NCBI RefSeq assembly: GCF_007644045.2 | Contig: NZ_VMDW02000066.1 | Location: 1-64,000 of the forward strand | Source: Vogesella urethralis | GTDB lineage: Bacteria; Pseudomonadota; Gammaproteobacteria; Burkholderiales; Chromobacteriaceae | DNA: 64,000 bases | Reading direction: 5' to 3' | Shown: in pieces, positions 46,271 through 54,573 of the stretch | How the letters are laid out: each line of letters opens with the position of its first letter | Position numbering within the stretch: the first letter of the stretch is position 1 | Translations under genes and position numbers: made by a program | Notes under the pieces: generated by a model | The model's database searches: none | Told to the model about the DNA's origin: nothing | What the model saw: only the letters and a program-made list of their open reading frames with translations

Positions 46271-47977
46271 ATGAGTTCGTTGTCCAACCAATCGACTACC
46301 TTCAATGCCATCACCGGGGCCAAGGAAGCGACCGGCCGCCGCGATTACAGCAACCCGTTTGCCAAGAAGCAGTTTCTGGTGGTGGATTGCGTACCGGAAA
46401 TGCAGCGTGCGATGTCGATGACGCTGCAGTCTTTCGGTGCCGAGAAGGTGGAGTACGCCGGCAAGGCTAGCGATGCACTGGTCAAGCTGATGCGCTACGA
46501 CTTCGATGTGGTGCTGTGCGATTACGACCTGGGCAGCGGCAGCGACGGCCTGTACCTGTATGAGGAGGCCAAGGAGCGCAACCTGCTCAAGCAATCGTGC
46601 GTGTTCATGATTGTCAGCGGCGAGCGCCGTGCGGCCAAGGTGTTGTCGGCGGCCGAGCTGGCACCGGATGGCTACCTGCTGAAGCCGTTTACCGGCGAAG
46701 AGTTGGCCAAGCGGCTGGAGGTGGCCATGCGCCGCCGCGACGCGTTCAAGGTGGTGGACGAAGCACTGATGAGCCACGACTACATGGCAGCCATCGACGC
46801 CTGCAGCAAGAAGATTGGCGAGCGCAACGAGTTCAGCCTCGACTTCATGAAGCTCAAGGGTAGCCTGAGCATGAAGATCGGCGACTACGACTCGGCGCAC
46901 AACCTGTACCAACAGGTGCTGAAGATCAAGGAAATTCCGTGGGCCAAGGTGGGCATGGCCAAGTCGATGGCCGGGCTGAAGAAAGTGGAACCGGCCATCG
47001 GTCTGTTTCAGCAGGTGATCATCGAAAACGACCGCGTGATGGAGGCTTACGACTGGTTGGCCAAGCTGTATCAGGACAACCACGAGCTGGACAAGGCACA
47101 GCAGACGTTGAAGCGCGCCACCGAGCTGTCGCCAGCCACCATTCGTCGTCACCAGGCACTGGCGCAGGTGGCCGAAGAAAACGGTGATCTGGAGCAGGCC
47201 AAGAAAGCCTACGCCACCACGCTGGACCTGGCCAAGGCCAGCTGGCACCGCAGCCCCGCCCACTATGCCACGCTGGCGCGCACGCAGCTGGCTAGCCAGG
47301 ACAAGGCCGAAGCGATGAAAACGCTGGCCTCGCTGCGCCGCGACTACAAGCACAACCCGGAAGGCGAGTGGATGGCAGACGTGGTGGATAGCAGTATTCA
47401 AAACCATAGCGGCAACAAGGCTGCGGCCGAAAAGCTGCTGCGTTCAGCAGAAGAGCGCATGCCGCAGCTGACCAAGCTGAAAGAAGCCGACCGCATGGAG
47501 TTTGCCCGCGCCGCCTATGGCCAGGGCCAGCATGACATCGGCGACAAGGTGGCACGCGAGCTGGTGCGCAACAACCACGACAACGAAGAGCTGCTGCAAA
47601 AGCTATCCACCATGTTCGACCAGGTTGGCCGCGGCGACGCCGGTCGCGAGCTGATTGCCAGCAATGTGCAGGGCATTGTCGACCTCAACAACCAGGCGGT
47701 GCGCGAAGCGCAGTCCGGCGATCACGACAAGGCCATTGCGCTGTTCCAGAAGGCGCTGCAGGAAATGCCCGACAACGTGCAGCTGATGCTCAACCTGGTC
47801 AACGCCATCATCGCGCAGAGCCATCGCCAGGGCTGGCACGAAAGCCACATCCGCCAGGCGCACGAGCTGCTGCAGCGCGTGCGCGAGATGGCACCGACCA
47901 ACAACAAGTTCCAGAAGCTGCTGCAAGCCTGGCGCAGCCTGATTGAGCAGAGCCAGAAACGGGAATTCCTGTTGTGA
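46271..47977 (+). CDS. Response regulator receiver fused to TPR repeats
   Basis: This is a two-part signalling protein of 568 residues from ATG 46271 (MSSLSNQSTTFNAIT). A CheY-like receiver (about 33-150) has the phosphorylatable Asp84 (LCDYDLG), Ser116 (MIVSGE) and Lys138 (LLKPF). The usual first acidic pair is reduced to Asp39 followed by Cys (VVDCVPEM). From about residue 160 the protein is a row of TPR-like helical repeats (for example YDSAHNLYQQVLKI, PAIGLFQQVIIEN, DKAQQTLKRATELSP, DKAIALFQKALQEMP). There is no DNA-binding or enzymatic output domain, so phosphorylation probably changes protein-protein binding. Its stop overlaps the next gene (GTGA), pointing to a functional pair. No kinase is nearby. 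Confidence 0.88.
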   Translation: MSSLSNQSTTFNAITGAKEATGRRDYSNPFAKKQFLVVDCVPEMQRAMSMTLQSFGAEKVEYAGKASDALVKLMRYDFDVVLCDYDLGSGSDGLYLYEEAKERNLLKQSCVFMIVSGERRAAKVLSAAELAPDGYLLKPFTGEELAKRLEVAMRRRDAFKVVDEALMSHDYMAAIDACSKKIGERNEFSLDFMKLKGSLSMKIGDYDSAHNLYQQVLKIKEIPWAKVGMAKSMAGLKKVEPAIGLFQQVIIENDRVMEAYDWLAKLYQDNHELDKAQQTLKRATELSPATIRRHQALAQVAEENGDLEQAKKAYATTLDLAKASWHRSPAHYATLARTQLASQDKAEAMKTLASLRRDYKHNPEGEWMADVVDSSIQNHSGNKAAAEKLLRSAEERMPQLTKLKEADRMEFARAAYGQGQHDIGDKVARELVRNNHDNEELLQKLSTMFDQVGRGDAGRELIASNVQGIVDLNNQAVREAQSGDHDKAIALFQKALQEMPDNVQLMLNLVNAIIAQSHRQGWHESHIRQAHELLQRVREMAPTNNKFQKLLQAWRSLIEQSQKREFLL

Positions 47978-49281
47978 CCTCGCCCGAGTGGCGCCGCTGC
48001 TTACAGCCCCTGTTGTTGACGGGGCTGTTTTGTTGCTGGCTGCTGTTTGCCGGTATCGGTTGGCTGTGGCTGCTGGCCAGCGAGCGCAACGCTGCGCAAC
48101 AGACGCTGGAGGCACACGCCAGCCAGCAACGCATGATGCTACGCAGCCAGCTGGATGGCTTGCAGCTATCCGCCCGCCAATTGCTGCGCAGTCTGGAGCA
48201 GGCGCAGCAGCAGGGCGAGCGCCAATACCTGTCTTATCTGAGCAATTATCGTCAGTTGCAGCCCCCATTGGGCCAAGTGGCCCTGTTGGGTGCCAACCCG
48301 GCAGCGGGCCGGCAACTGGAAGTGCTAGCGTTTACGCCGTCTCAGTCTGATACCCGTTTGCTGCCAACCCAGGACCTGGCGCGCCAACCGGTAGTGGCGG
48401 CTGCACTGCCGATGCTGCAACGCGGCCAGCCGTTACTGTTGCTGTGGCAGCGGCGCGGCCCGGAACAATGGCTGTTGCTGGTGCCCGGCCAGCACGGGTT
48501 GACACTGGCCGTGTGGCTGCAGCCACAGCTATGGCTGCCAGAACGGGGTAGCGGGCCGCAACGCTCGCAGTTGTCAGCCTTGCCGGTGGTGCCGCAGCAG
48601 GCACTGGAAGGCCGCAACCTGTTTGTCCAGCTACCGCTGCAAAGTGGCGTTATCGCCGTGAGCCTCACGGTATGGCAGCCGTGGTCGCTGGGCGAGGTGC
48701 TAGGGTGGCGCATGCTGGTATGTTTGCTGTTCCTGGCGTTGCTCGGGTGGCTGGGTTGGCGCTCGTGGCGACTGCATTGCACGTTGATGCAAAGTATCGG
48801 CCAGGCCAGGGCGCTGCAGCAGCAGTGGCTGGCCCAGGCTGAAGCGCTGGCGCTGGTATCGGTACAAGGTGCCCTGGCCACGCTGGAACGCAAGGTACAG
48901 TCCTTGCAATCTTCGCAGCAGTTGGTGGTGTGGTGGGTACATGGCAAGGGCGTGCGTCGTCGGCACTTCAACCGTGAAGCCGCGATGCTGCGGCTGGAGC
49001 ACCAGTTGCTGCATGCGCCGTCCGACGGCGTGTCGGCCATGCGCTTGCGGCACGGGGGGGTACTGCTGGCTTTGCAACTGGAGGCCTCTCAGGCGGGCGA
49101 GACGGTATCGCAACTGTCTGCCTGGCTTACTGCTGTGATGGGCGGGCGGGCGGAGGATGCCGCCTTGCTGTGGCAATGCTTCGATGTCAGCCACGGCGTG
49201 CAGGCACTGGAGCGTACCATTGGCGATGCACAATGGTACGTGCCGGGGCACGAGCGCAGCCGCTTGCCAGACCGGCGCTGA
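47974..49281 (+). CDS. Two-TM membrane protein of unknown function, coupled to the TPR response regulator
   Basis: No family was recognised. The 435-residue product starts at GTG 47974, overlapping the previous stop by four bases. TM1 is about 10-34 and TM2 about 244-263, with a Gln/Leu-rich extracytoplasmic segment of about 210 residues between them. After TM2 comes a helical stretch (265-315) and then a cytosolic region. Residues 357-430 (LRHGGVLLALQLEASQAG, ALERTIGDAQWYVPGHERS) loosely recall a degenerate GGDEF domain, with GG at 361-362 but no catalytic motif; this is a weak inference. The topology is that of a sensor protein. Codon use is somewhat less GC-biased at third positions than in rbs or uvrD. 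Confidence 0.75.
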   Translation: MTSPEWRRCLQPLLLTGLFCCWLLFAGIGWLWLLASERNAAQQTLEAHASQQRMMLRSQLDGLQLSARQLLRSLEQAQQQGERQYLSYLSNYRQLQPPLGQVALLGANPAAGRQLEVLAFTPSQSDTRLLPTQDLARQPVVAAALPMLQRGQPLLLLWQRRGPEQWLLLVPGQHGLTLAVWLQPQLWLPERGSGPQRSQLSALPVVPQQALEGRNLFVQLPLQSGVIAVSLTVWQPWSLGEVLGWRMLVCLLFLALLGWLGWRSWRLHCTLMQSIGQARALQQQWLAQAEALALVSVQGALATLERKVQSLQSSQQLVVWWVHGKGVRRRHFNREAAMLRLEHQLLHAPSDGVSAMRLRHGGVLLALQLEASQAGETVSQLSAWLTAVMGGRAEDAALLWQCFDVSHGVQALERTIGDAQWYVPGHERSRLPDRR

Positions 49282-49339
49282 TGTCCTGCCGCTGCTTTTG
49301 CGCTACAATTGCGGCCAACGTTAACCGGGGGAAGATACC

Positions 49340-49519
49340 GTGTACCAATCCGACTTTACCGCTTTCATGAACGGCTTTCTGGAACAGAACCCGCAAGTCG
49401 ATACCGAACGTCGCGAACTGCGCCTGACCTGGTGGGAGCGCAAGCTGGATCTGGACGACCTGCGCCGCTGGAAAGAATCCCGCGTGCCGCAAAAACCGTA
49501 CGTTTACCAGCCGGAGTGA
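49340..49519 (+). CDS. DUF3460 family small protein
   Basis: Translation of 49340-49519 gives 59 residues starting at GTG (MYQSDFTAFMNGFLEQNPQ) and ending RVPQKPYVYQPE, the typical DUF3460 C-terminus of beta-proteobacteria. The middle is Arg/Glu/Trp-rich (RLTWWERKLDLDDLRRWKES). GGGGGAAG (49327-49334) is a good ribosome binding site. Function is unknown. One GCGGCCAAC copy (49311-49319) lies in its leader, right after a TACAAT (49304-49309). Confidence 0.88.
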   Translation: MYQSDFTAFMNGFLEQNPQVDTERRELRLTWWERKLDLDDLRRWKESRVPQKPYVYQPE

Positions 49520-49557
49520 CCCGCCCGCACGGCTTGCCGTGTAGCGGACAGACCATG

Positions 49558-49585
49558 ACGCCCGCAAGGGCGTTTGTTTTTTTTG
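49558..49585 (+). terminator. Terminator after the DUF3460 gene
   Basis: ACGCCC (49558-49563), loop GCAA, GGGCGT (49568-49573), then TTG and a run of eight T. Confidence 0.9.
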
Positions 49586-49594
49586 AGCATTGGC

Positions 49595-50260
49595 ATGACC
49601 AGACAAACCATGACCATGGGTGCCGACGTTGCTGACTACCTGTTGCAGGTGGGGGTACGCGAACACCCGGTACAGCGCGCACTGCGCGAGTTCACTGCCA
49701 CCCATCGCCTGGCCAAGATGCAGATTGCGCCGGAGCAGGGGCAGTTCCTCACCTGGCTGGTGGGCTTGACCGGCGCCCGCCGTTATCTGGAAATCGGTAC
49801 CTTTACCGGCTACAGCGCGCTGACCGTCACCCTGGCCATGGGCGAGCAGGGCAGTACCGTGTGCTGCGACATGAGCACCGAATTCACCACCATCGCGCGC
49901 CAGTACTGGGCCGAAGCCGGCGTGGATGGCCGCATCGACCTGTACGTGCAACCGGCAGTGCGCACGCTGGCCATGTTGCTGGCGCAGGGCCAGGCCGGTA
50001 CCTTCGACCTGGCCTTCATCGACGCCGACAAGAACAACTACCCGGAATACTACGAAACCTGCCTGCAGCTGGTGCGCCCGGGCGGCATCATCGCCATCGA
50101 CAACATCCTGCTCAATGGCCGTGTGGTAGACCCGCAGCCGGACCACCCGCGCAGCGTCCCCATCATGCGCGCCTTCAACGACGCGCTGGTCAACGACCCG
50201 CGTGTCAGCCTGTGCATCCTGCCGATGGGCGATGGCATGACGCTGCTGCGCAAACTGTAA
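49595..50260 (+). CDS. Class I SAM-dependent O-methyltransferase (family 3)
   Basis: This enzyme is of the catechol/caffeoyl-CoA O-methyltransferase type and uses S-adenosylmethionine. I choose ATG 49595 (MTRQTMTMGADVADYLL); GAGC upstream is a weak ribosome binding site, and an ATG at 49610 is possible. The product has 221 residues. SAM-binding motif I is YLEIGTFTGYSAL, the metal/SAM region is AFIDADKNNYPEYYE, and GGIIAIDNILLNGRV follows. The substrate is unknown. It occupies the place where tolQ would be expected upstream of tolR, but with its own terminator in front and about 100 bases to tolR. Confidence 0.93.
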   Translation: MTRQTMTMGADVADYLLQVGVREHPVQRALREFTATHRLAKMQIAPEQGQFLTWLVGLTGARRYLEIGTFTGYSALTVTLAMGEQGSTVCCDMSTEFTTIARQYWAEAGVDGRIDLYVQPAVRTLAMLLAQGQAGTFDLAFIDADKNNYPEYYETCLQLVRPGGIIAIDNILLNGRVVDPQPDHPRSVPIMRAFNDALVNDPRVSLCILPMGDGMTLLRKL

Positions 50261-50362
50261 GCCGGCGCGCAGGAACCTGGCCGCCGGCGCGCAGTCTGTC
50301 CGGCATGTGTTTGTGCGCTGCCGGTGTTACCATCGGCTTGTTTATTGAATCAGGATACCGCC

Positions 50363-50770
50363 ATGTTGCAACGCCGCCCGCGCCGCATGATGAACCAGAT
50401 GAATGTGGTGCCTTACATTGACGTGATGCTGGTGCTGCTGGTGATCTTCATGGTCACCGCGCCCATGTTCACGCCCGGCGTCATCGACGTGCCCAGCGTC
50501 AGCCGTGCCGCGCAGGTGGACACCACGCCGCTGGAAATCAGTATTGAAGCCAACGGTGATTATTTTGTCGGCGAAGGCGGCAAGCGCGAGCCGGCTGCCA
50601 ACCTGGATGCGCTGATCGGCATGGTGCAGGCAAGGCTGAAAGACAGCCGCCCGGTGGTGGTCACTGCCCACCAGGATCTCAAGTACAGCGAAGTGGTGAA
50701 AGTGGCCGATAAACTGCACGCGGCCGGTATCCAGCGGGTGGCGCTGACGGTGCGCCAGCAGGGTAGCTGA
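50363..50770 (+). CDS. tolR: Tol-Pal system protein TolR
   Basis: TolR is an ExbD/TolR-family inner-membrane protein that uses proton motive force with TolQ to drive TolA. I choose ATG 50363 (MLQRRPRRMMNQMNVV), with AGGA upstream; the longer reading from 50324 starts in the intergenic region. The product has 135 residues. The single TM helix VVPYIDVMLVLLVIFMVTAP contains the essential Asp20. The periplasmic domain ends with KVADKLHAAGIQRVALTVR. Its stop shares one base with the tolA start. Assignment as TolR rather than ExbD rests on the following tolA-tolB-pal genes. TolQ is not encoded upstream. Confidence 0.93.
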   Translation: MLQRRPRRMMNQMNVVPYIDVMLVLLVIFMVTAPMFTPGVIDVPSVSRAAQVDTTPLEISIEANGDYFVGEGGKREPAANLDALIGMVQARLKDSRPVVVTAHQDLKYSEVVKVADKLHAAGIQRVALTVRQQGS

Positions 50771-51654
50771 TGGCAGCCGCACGCGAGCCGGGCATCGCTT
50801 CCTGGCTGTTTTCTGGTGCATTGCATCTGTTGGTGCTGCTGTGCCTGTGGTGGTCGGCCGCGCCGCAAAAACTGGACACGCCGCCGCCGCTGGCGGTGGA
50901 ACTGTGGGCCGGTGGCGCGCAGCCGATTCTGGCCCCCCAGCCTGCAGAACCCGCCCCGCCGCCGCCCGCGCCGGTGAAGCCAGCCCCGGCACCGGTAGCG
51001 AAAGTGGCGCCGCCGTCGTTGGTGGCGGATAACCCGGCGGCCGACGTGAAACTGCAAGCCGCCAAACCCGACAAGATCAAACCGCAGCCGACGCCCAAAC
51101 CGCCGCCGCCCAAACCGGAACCGGTGAAACCGGCGAAGCCGGAAGCCAAACCGGAGACCAAGCCGGCGCAGCGCCCCGACAGCAAGGCCAAGCCGGCCGC
51201 TGCGGCCAACCCTGCGCCTGCCAGCAAAACAGCGGCCAAACCGGCCCCCGGTGTGAAAACCGACGATCTGTTGGCCGAGCTGGATAACCTGCCGCCCGGC
51301 CCGGGTAATGCCAAAACCAGTCAGGCTGGCGCCAAGGTGGGCAGCAAAAATGGTGCGGCCAACGGCCAGCCGGACCTGAAACAGCAATATGGCGAGTCGG
51401 TACGCAACCGGGTGCGGCCGTATGTGGTGCTGCCGGACGGCATCAAGGGCAACCCGGAGGCGGTGGTGGAAGTGATCATCCTGCCGACGCTGGAGATCCG
51501 TAGCAGCCGTATCCTGCGCAGCAGCGGTTCGTCGGCCTGGGACCAGGCGGTACTGGCGGCGCTGGCCGAAGTGAAGCGCTTCCCGCCGCTGCCCAAGGGG
51601 GCCGAGTTTGCCGACTATCGCCGCATCACCCTCAATTTCCGTCCCAAGGAGTAA
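50770..51654 (+). CDS. tolA: Cell envelope integrity protein TolA
   Basis: TolA links the TolQR motor to TolB and Pal across the periplasm. The product has 294 residues. One N-terminal TM helix (about 11-30) is followed by a long Pro/Lys/Ala-rich segment (about 55-165), shorter and more proline-rich than the helical domain II of enterobacteria. The C-terminal TolA/TonB-like domain runs from about 195 (LKQQYGESVRNRVRPYVVLPDG) to the end, with WDQAVLAALAEVKRFPPLP. It overlaps tolR by one base, and its stop lies four bases before the tolB start. Confidence 0.93.
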   Translation: MAAAREPGIASWLFSGALHLLVLLCLWWSAAPQKLDTPPPLAVELWAGGAQPILAPQPAEPAPPPPAPVKPAPAPVAKVAPPSLVADNPAADVKLQAAKPDKIKPQPTPKPPPPKPEPVKPAKPEAKPETKPAQRPDSKAKPAAAANPAPASKTAAKPAPGVKTDDLLAELDNLPPGPGNAKTSQAGAKVGSKNGAANGQPDLKQQYGESVRNRVRPYVVLPDGIKGNPEAVVEVIILPTLEIRSSRILRSSGSSAWDQAVLAALAEVKRFPPLPKGAEFADYRRITLNFRPKE

Positions 51655-51658
51655 TGCC

Positions 51659-52945
51659 TTGCAACGACTGATCGCTTTTATCCTGCACGCCTTGCTGCTG
51701 GCCATGGTGCTGGTGGCGCCGGCGCGTGCCGACCTGACCGTGGACATCGTCGGTGGCGGCAGCAACCGCTACCCGCTGACCATCTTGCCGTTGCAGAACG
51801 AAGAGTGGCTGCCGGAGGCAGTGACCCAGACCGTCAAGAGCGACCTGGCGATGACCGGGCTGTTCGGTTTGCTGGAGGCGCCTGCTGGTGTGGCGTTGCC
51901 GGCGTCGCCGCAGGCATTCGACACCGCACCGTGGCTGCAGAACGGTAGCCGCGCCGTGCTGTACGGCAAGGTCAGCAAGCTCGATAACGGCATGCTGCGC
52001 CTGACGTTCTGGGCCGACACCGTCAACCCGCGCGAACAGAAGCTGGCCGCCGAGTTTGACGTGCACAGCTCGCAGCTGCGCGACGTGGCGCACCGTATTG
52101 CCGACATGACCTACGAAGCGCTGCTGGGCGGCAAGAGCCTGTTTGCCAGCCGCATTGCCTTCGTGGTGCAAAAAGGGCGCGAATCGCGACTGCAGGTGGC
52201 CGACGTGGACGGCCGCCGTGCGCAGACGGTATTGCGTTCCGCCGAACCCATCATCTCGCCGGCCTGGAGCCCGGACGGCAGCCGTCTGGCTTACGTGTCG
52301 TTCGAAAACAAGAAACCGGTGATCTACATCCAGGACCTGGCCACCGGCCAGCGCCGCCTGCTGGCCAACTTCAAGGGCAGCAACTCGGCGCCCACCTGGA
52401 GCCCGGACGGCCGCCGTCTGGCTATCGTGCTCACCCTTAGCGGGAATTCGCAGATTTACCTGATCAATGCCGATGGCACTGGTCTGAGCCGTTTCTCCTA
52501 TAGTGATGCTATCGATACCGAACCGGTGTTCAGCCCGGACGGCCGCCAGATGGCGTTTGTTTCCGACCGCAGCGGCGGGCCACAGATTTATGTACAAGCA
52601 TTGGACGGCAGCAAAACCGTGCGCCGCATTACTTACCAGGGCGCCTACAACGTGTCGCCGGCCTTTTCGCCGGATGGTCGCCAGCTGACCTACGTTACCC
52701 GTGAAGGCGGTCGTTTCAAGGTGATACTGCAAGACCTGGCCAGTGGTGACACCCGCATGATCAGCAGCAGTGCCTACGACGAATCGCCCAGCTTTGCGCC
52801 CAACGGCAAGATGGTGCTGTACGCCAGCGACGAAGGCGGCCGCAGCGTGTTGTACGCCGCATCCACCCAGCACCCCGGCCGCGTGAAACTGGGGGTACTG
52901 GAAGGCCAGGTGCAAGACGCAGCCTGGGGCCCGTTCAACCCTTGA
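51659..52945 (+). CDS. tolB: Tol-Pal system beta-propeller protein TolB
   Basis: TolB is a periplasmic protein that binds Pal and is released by TolA. I choose TTG 51659 because AAGGAG (51646-51651) is spaced correctly and the resulting signal peptide (MQRLIAFILHALLLAMVLV...ARA) is complete. The product has 428 residues, with cleavage expected near residue 24 before DLTVDIVGGG. The N-terminal alpha/beta domain is followed by a six-bladed propeller with repeated WSPDGSRLAYVS, WSPDGRRLAIVL, FSPDGRQMAFVSD, FSPDGRQLTYVT and FAPNGKMVLYASD motifs. Confidence 0.96.
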   Translation: MQRLIAFILHALLLAMVLVAPARADLTVDIVGGGSNRYPLTILPLQNEEWLPEAVTQTVKSDLAMTGLFGLLEAPAGVALPASPQAFDTAPWLQNGSRAVLYGKVSKLDNGMLRLTFWADTVNPREQKLAAEFDVHSSQLRDVAHRIADMTYEALLGGKSLFASRIAFVVQKGRESRLQVADVDGRRAQTVLRSAEPIISPAWSPDGSRLAYVSFENKKPVIYIQDLATGQRRLLANFKGSNSAPTWSPDGRRLAIVLTLSGNSQIYLINADGTGLSRFSYSDAIDTEPVFSPDGRQMAFVSDRSGGPQIYVQALDGSKTVRRITYQGAYNVSPAFSPDGRQLTYVTREGGRFKVILQDLASGDTRMISSSAYDESPSFAPNGKMVLYASDEGGRSVLYAASTQHPGRVKLGVLEGQVQDAAWGPFNP

Positions 52946-52970
52946 CATCATCGGGGTGGAACTTTAGTTT
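52942..52970 (+). promoter_or_regulatory. Candidate internal promoter for pal
   Basis: A consensus -35 TTGACA (52942-52947) overlaps the tolB stop codon, and a -10 TAGTTT (52965-52970) follows after 17 bases. A small hairpin TGGAC-AAAA-GTCCA (52971-52984) lies at the predicted start. A GC-rich inverted repeat follows near 53010-53026. Pal is usually made in excess over TolB, which would fit. Confidence 0.45.
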
Positions 52971-53047
52971 TGGACAAAAGTCCATCCAATCAGCAACATC
53001 GTCACCATCCGGCCGCCAGGCGGCCCAGCTGAATAAAGGAGCCTTGC

Positions 53048-53590
53048 ATGAAAGTCCTACCCTTTGCCGTCATCGCCGCCGCCGCCCTGCTGAGCGCTTG
53101 CGCCAGTACCAACCCTGGGGGGCAGGCCGGCACCACGGCACCCGTGGTGTCTGACAAGGGCAGCAGTGCCAATACCGGCAGCAGCGGCAATACCGCGCTG
53201 AACCCGGTGCAGCCGGTAGCCCAGGTGGACGCCGCCGGCGCAGAAGCGGCCGCGTTTGCCGGTGTCAACGGCAAGAGCGTGTTCTTCGACTTTGACCAGT
53301 CGGCCATCAAAGACGAGTACAAGGGCGTCGTCGAAGCCCATGCCGCTTACCTGGGTAAGTACAAGGGCCACGTGCTGGTACAGGGTAATACCGACGTTCG
53401 CGGCAGCCGCGAGTACAACCTGGCGCTGGGCCAGCGCCGTGCCGAAAGCGTGAAGCAATCGCTGGAAGTGCTGGGCGTGAAGCCGGAGCAGGTGGAAGCC
53501 GTTAGCCTGGGCATGGAAAAACCGCGCGCCACCGGTAGCACCGAAGCCGATCACGCGCAAAACCGCCGTGCGGATTTCATCTACCAGTAA
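53048..53590 (+). CDS. pal: Peptidoglycan-associated lipoprotein Pal
   Basis: Pal is an outer-membrane lipoprotein that binds peptidoglycan and TolB. The 180-residue product starts MKVLPFAVIAAAALLSAC with lipobox LSAC and Cys18. A Ser/Gly/Asn-rich linker (about 22-55) leads to the OmpA-like domain: SVFFDFDQSAIKDEY, then VQGNTDVRGSREYNLALGQRRA with the diaminopimelate-binding Asp and Arg. AAAGGAG precedes the ATG. Confidence 0.97.
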   Translation: MKVLPFAVIAAAALLSACASTNPGGQAGTTAPVVSDKGSSANTGSSGNTALNPVQPVAQVDAAGAEAAAFAGVNGKSVFFDFDQSAIKDEYKGVVEAHAAYLGKYKGHVLVQGNTDVRGSREYNLALGQRRAESVKQSLEVLGVKPEQVEAVSLGMEKPRATGSTEADHAQNRRADFIYQ

Positions 53591-53620
53591 GCCGGACTGA
53601 GGCCACTTACTTGACCCGCA

Positions 53621-53656
53621 TCCGGGAACGCGTCACGCTTCCCGGATTGTTTTTTT
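53621..53656 (+). terminator. Terminator between pal and cpoB
   Basis: TCCGGGAA (53621-53628) pairs with TTCCCGGA (53639-53646), with an inner GCG/CGC step, and TTGTTTTTTT follows. It would separate cpoB from the rest of the tol operon, at least in part. Confidence 0.88.
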
Positions 53657-53673
53657 CACAGAAGCCCTTTGCC

Positions 53674-54429
53674 ATGCGTAACCGACTGATCCCCCTGTTG
53701 TTGCCCGTCATGCTGGGTGCCTGCGCCACCACGACCGACCTGGAGCAGGCGCGGCAGGAGCTGGAAACCAAACTGGCCAGCAGCAACCAGCAAGCCAGCG
53801 CCCGCCTGTCCGATGTGGAAGCCAAACTGGCCAACCAGCGCCTGCTGGATCTGGTGAACCAGGTCACCCTGCTCAAAGGCGAAATGGCGACGTTGCGTGG
53901 CCAGAACGAGGTGTTGCAGCACCAGGTGGCCGAGACGCAAAAGCGGCAGAACGACCTCTATAACGATATGGACCTGCGCCTGGGCAAAGTGGAAAAGCAG
54001 CTGCGCGACGCCAGCCAGCCGCAAGCCGAAGCGCCGGTGGCCGAGCAGGCGGCGGCCAACCCGGCCGACGCAGCCCTAGCCAAGGGGCTGGAAGTGCTGC
54101 GTGCACGCGACTTCGCCAAGTCGCTGCCGCTGCTGAAAGCGGTGACCGATAGCTATCCGGGTAGCGAGCAGGCGCAAGAAGCCAGCTACTGGATGGGGGT
54201 GGCGCATACCGCGCTGAAGCAGTACAGCGCCGCTATCGATATCCAGCGCCGTTTTGCCGAGCAGTACCCGAAACACCCGAAAGCCGCCGAAGCGTTGCGC
54301 CTGATGGCCGGCAACCAGCTGCAACTGGAGCAGAAAGACCAGGCCCGGCTGACCTTGCGCAAGATCATCAAGCAGTACCCCGGCACCCCCGCGGCGCAGC
54401 GTGCGCAGCAACAGTTGGCCACCCTGTAA
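53674..54429 (+). CDS. cpoB: Cell division coordinator CpoB (YbgF), lipoprotein-type
   Basis: CpoB couples Tol-Pal with peptidoglycan synthesis during constriction. I choose ATG 53674 (MRNRLIPLLLPVMLGAC); a TTG at 53611 would place the start before the terminator hairpin. The product has 251 residues. The signal peptide ends in LGAC, a lipobox with Cys17, whereas the enterobacterial protein is soluble. An N-terminal coiled coil (about 22-115) contains heptads such as LEQARQELETKLASSN. The C-terminal TPR domain (about 135-251) has AKGLEVLRARDFAKSLPLL and YWMGVAHTALKQYSAAID. Confidence 0.93.
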   Translation: MRNRLIPLLLPVMLGACATTTDLEQARQELETKLASSNQQASARLSDVEAKLANQRLLDLVNQVTLLKGEMATLRGQNEVLQHQVAETQKRQNDLYNDMDLRLGKVEKQLRDASQPQAEAPVAEQAAANPADAALAKGLEVLRARDFAKSLPLLKAVTDSYPGSEQAQEASYWMGVAHTALKQYSAAIDIQRRFAEQYPKHPKAAEALRLMAGNQLQLEQKDQARLTLRKIIKQYPGTPAAQRAQQQLATL

Positions 54430-54449
54430 ACCGCCTGTCGCCAGCCAAC

Positions 54450-54472
54450 GCCGCCTTCGGGGCGGCTTTTTC
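54450..54472 (+). terminator. Terminator after cpoB
   Basis: GCCGCC (54450-54455), loop around TTCG, GGCGGC (54461-54466), then TTTTTC. A second small hairpin, CCGGAAG/CTTCCGG, follows at about 54478-54493. Confidence 0.88.
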
Positions 54473-54573
54473 TTGCCCGGAAGATGCTTCCGGGGAAGGA
54501 AAATCGCGGCGGCAAGCCCTTGCCAAATCAGGTAAAATTCCGCTTTTCCCCCTTCTTGACGGAATCCGCCTCC

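Noticed and set aside
50930-51260. Repetitive CCG/AAA-rich stretch as a DNA repeat
   Set aside because: It is the Pro/Lys/Ala-rich linker of TolA written in biased codons.
53611-53673. TTG start of cpoB giving a longer protein
   Set aside because: It would include the terminator hairpin and destroy the lipoprotein signal peptide.
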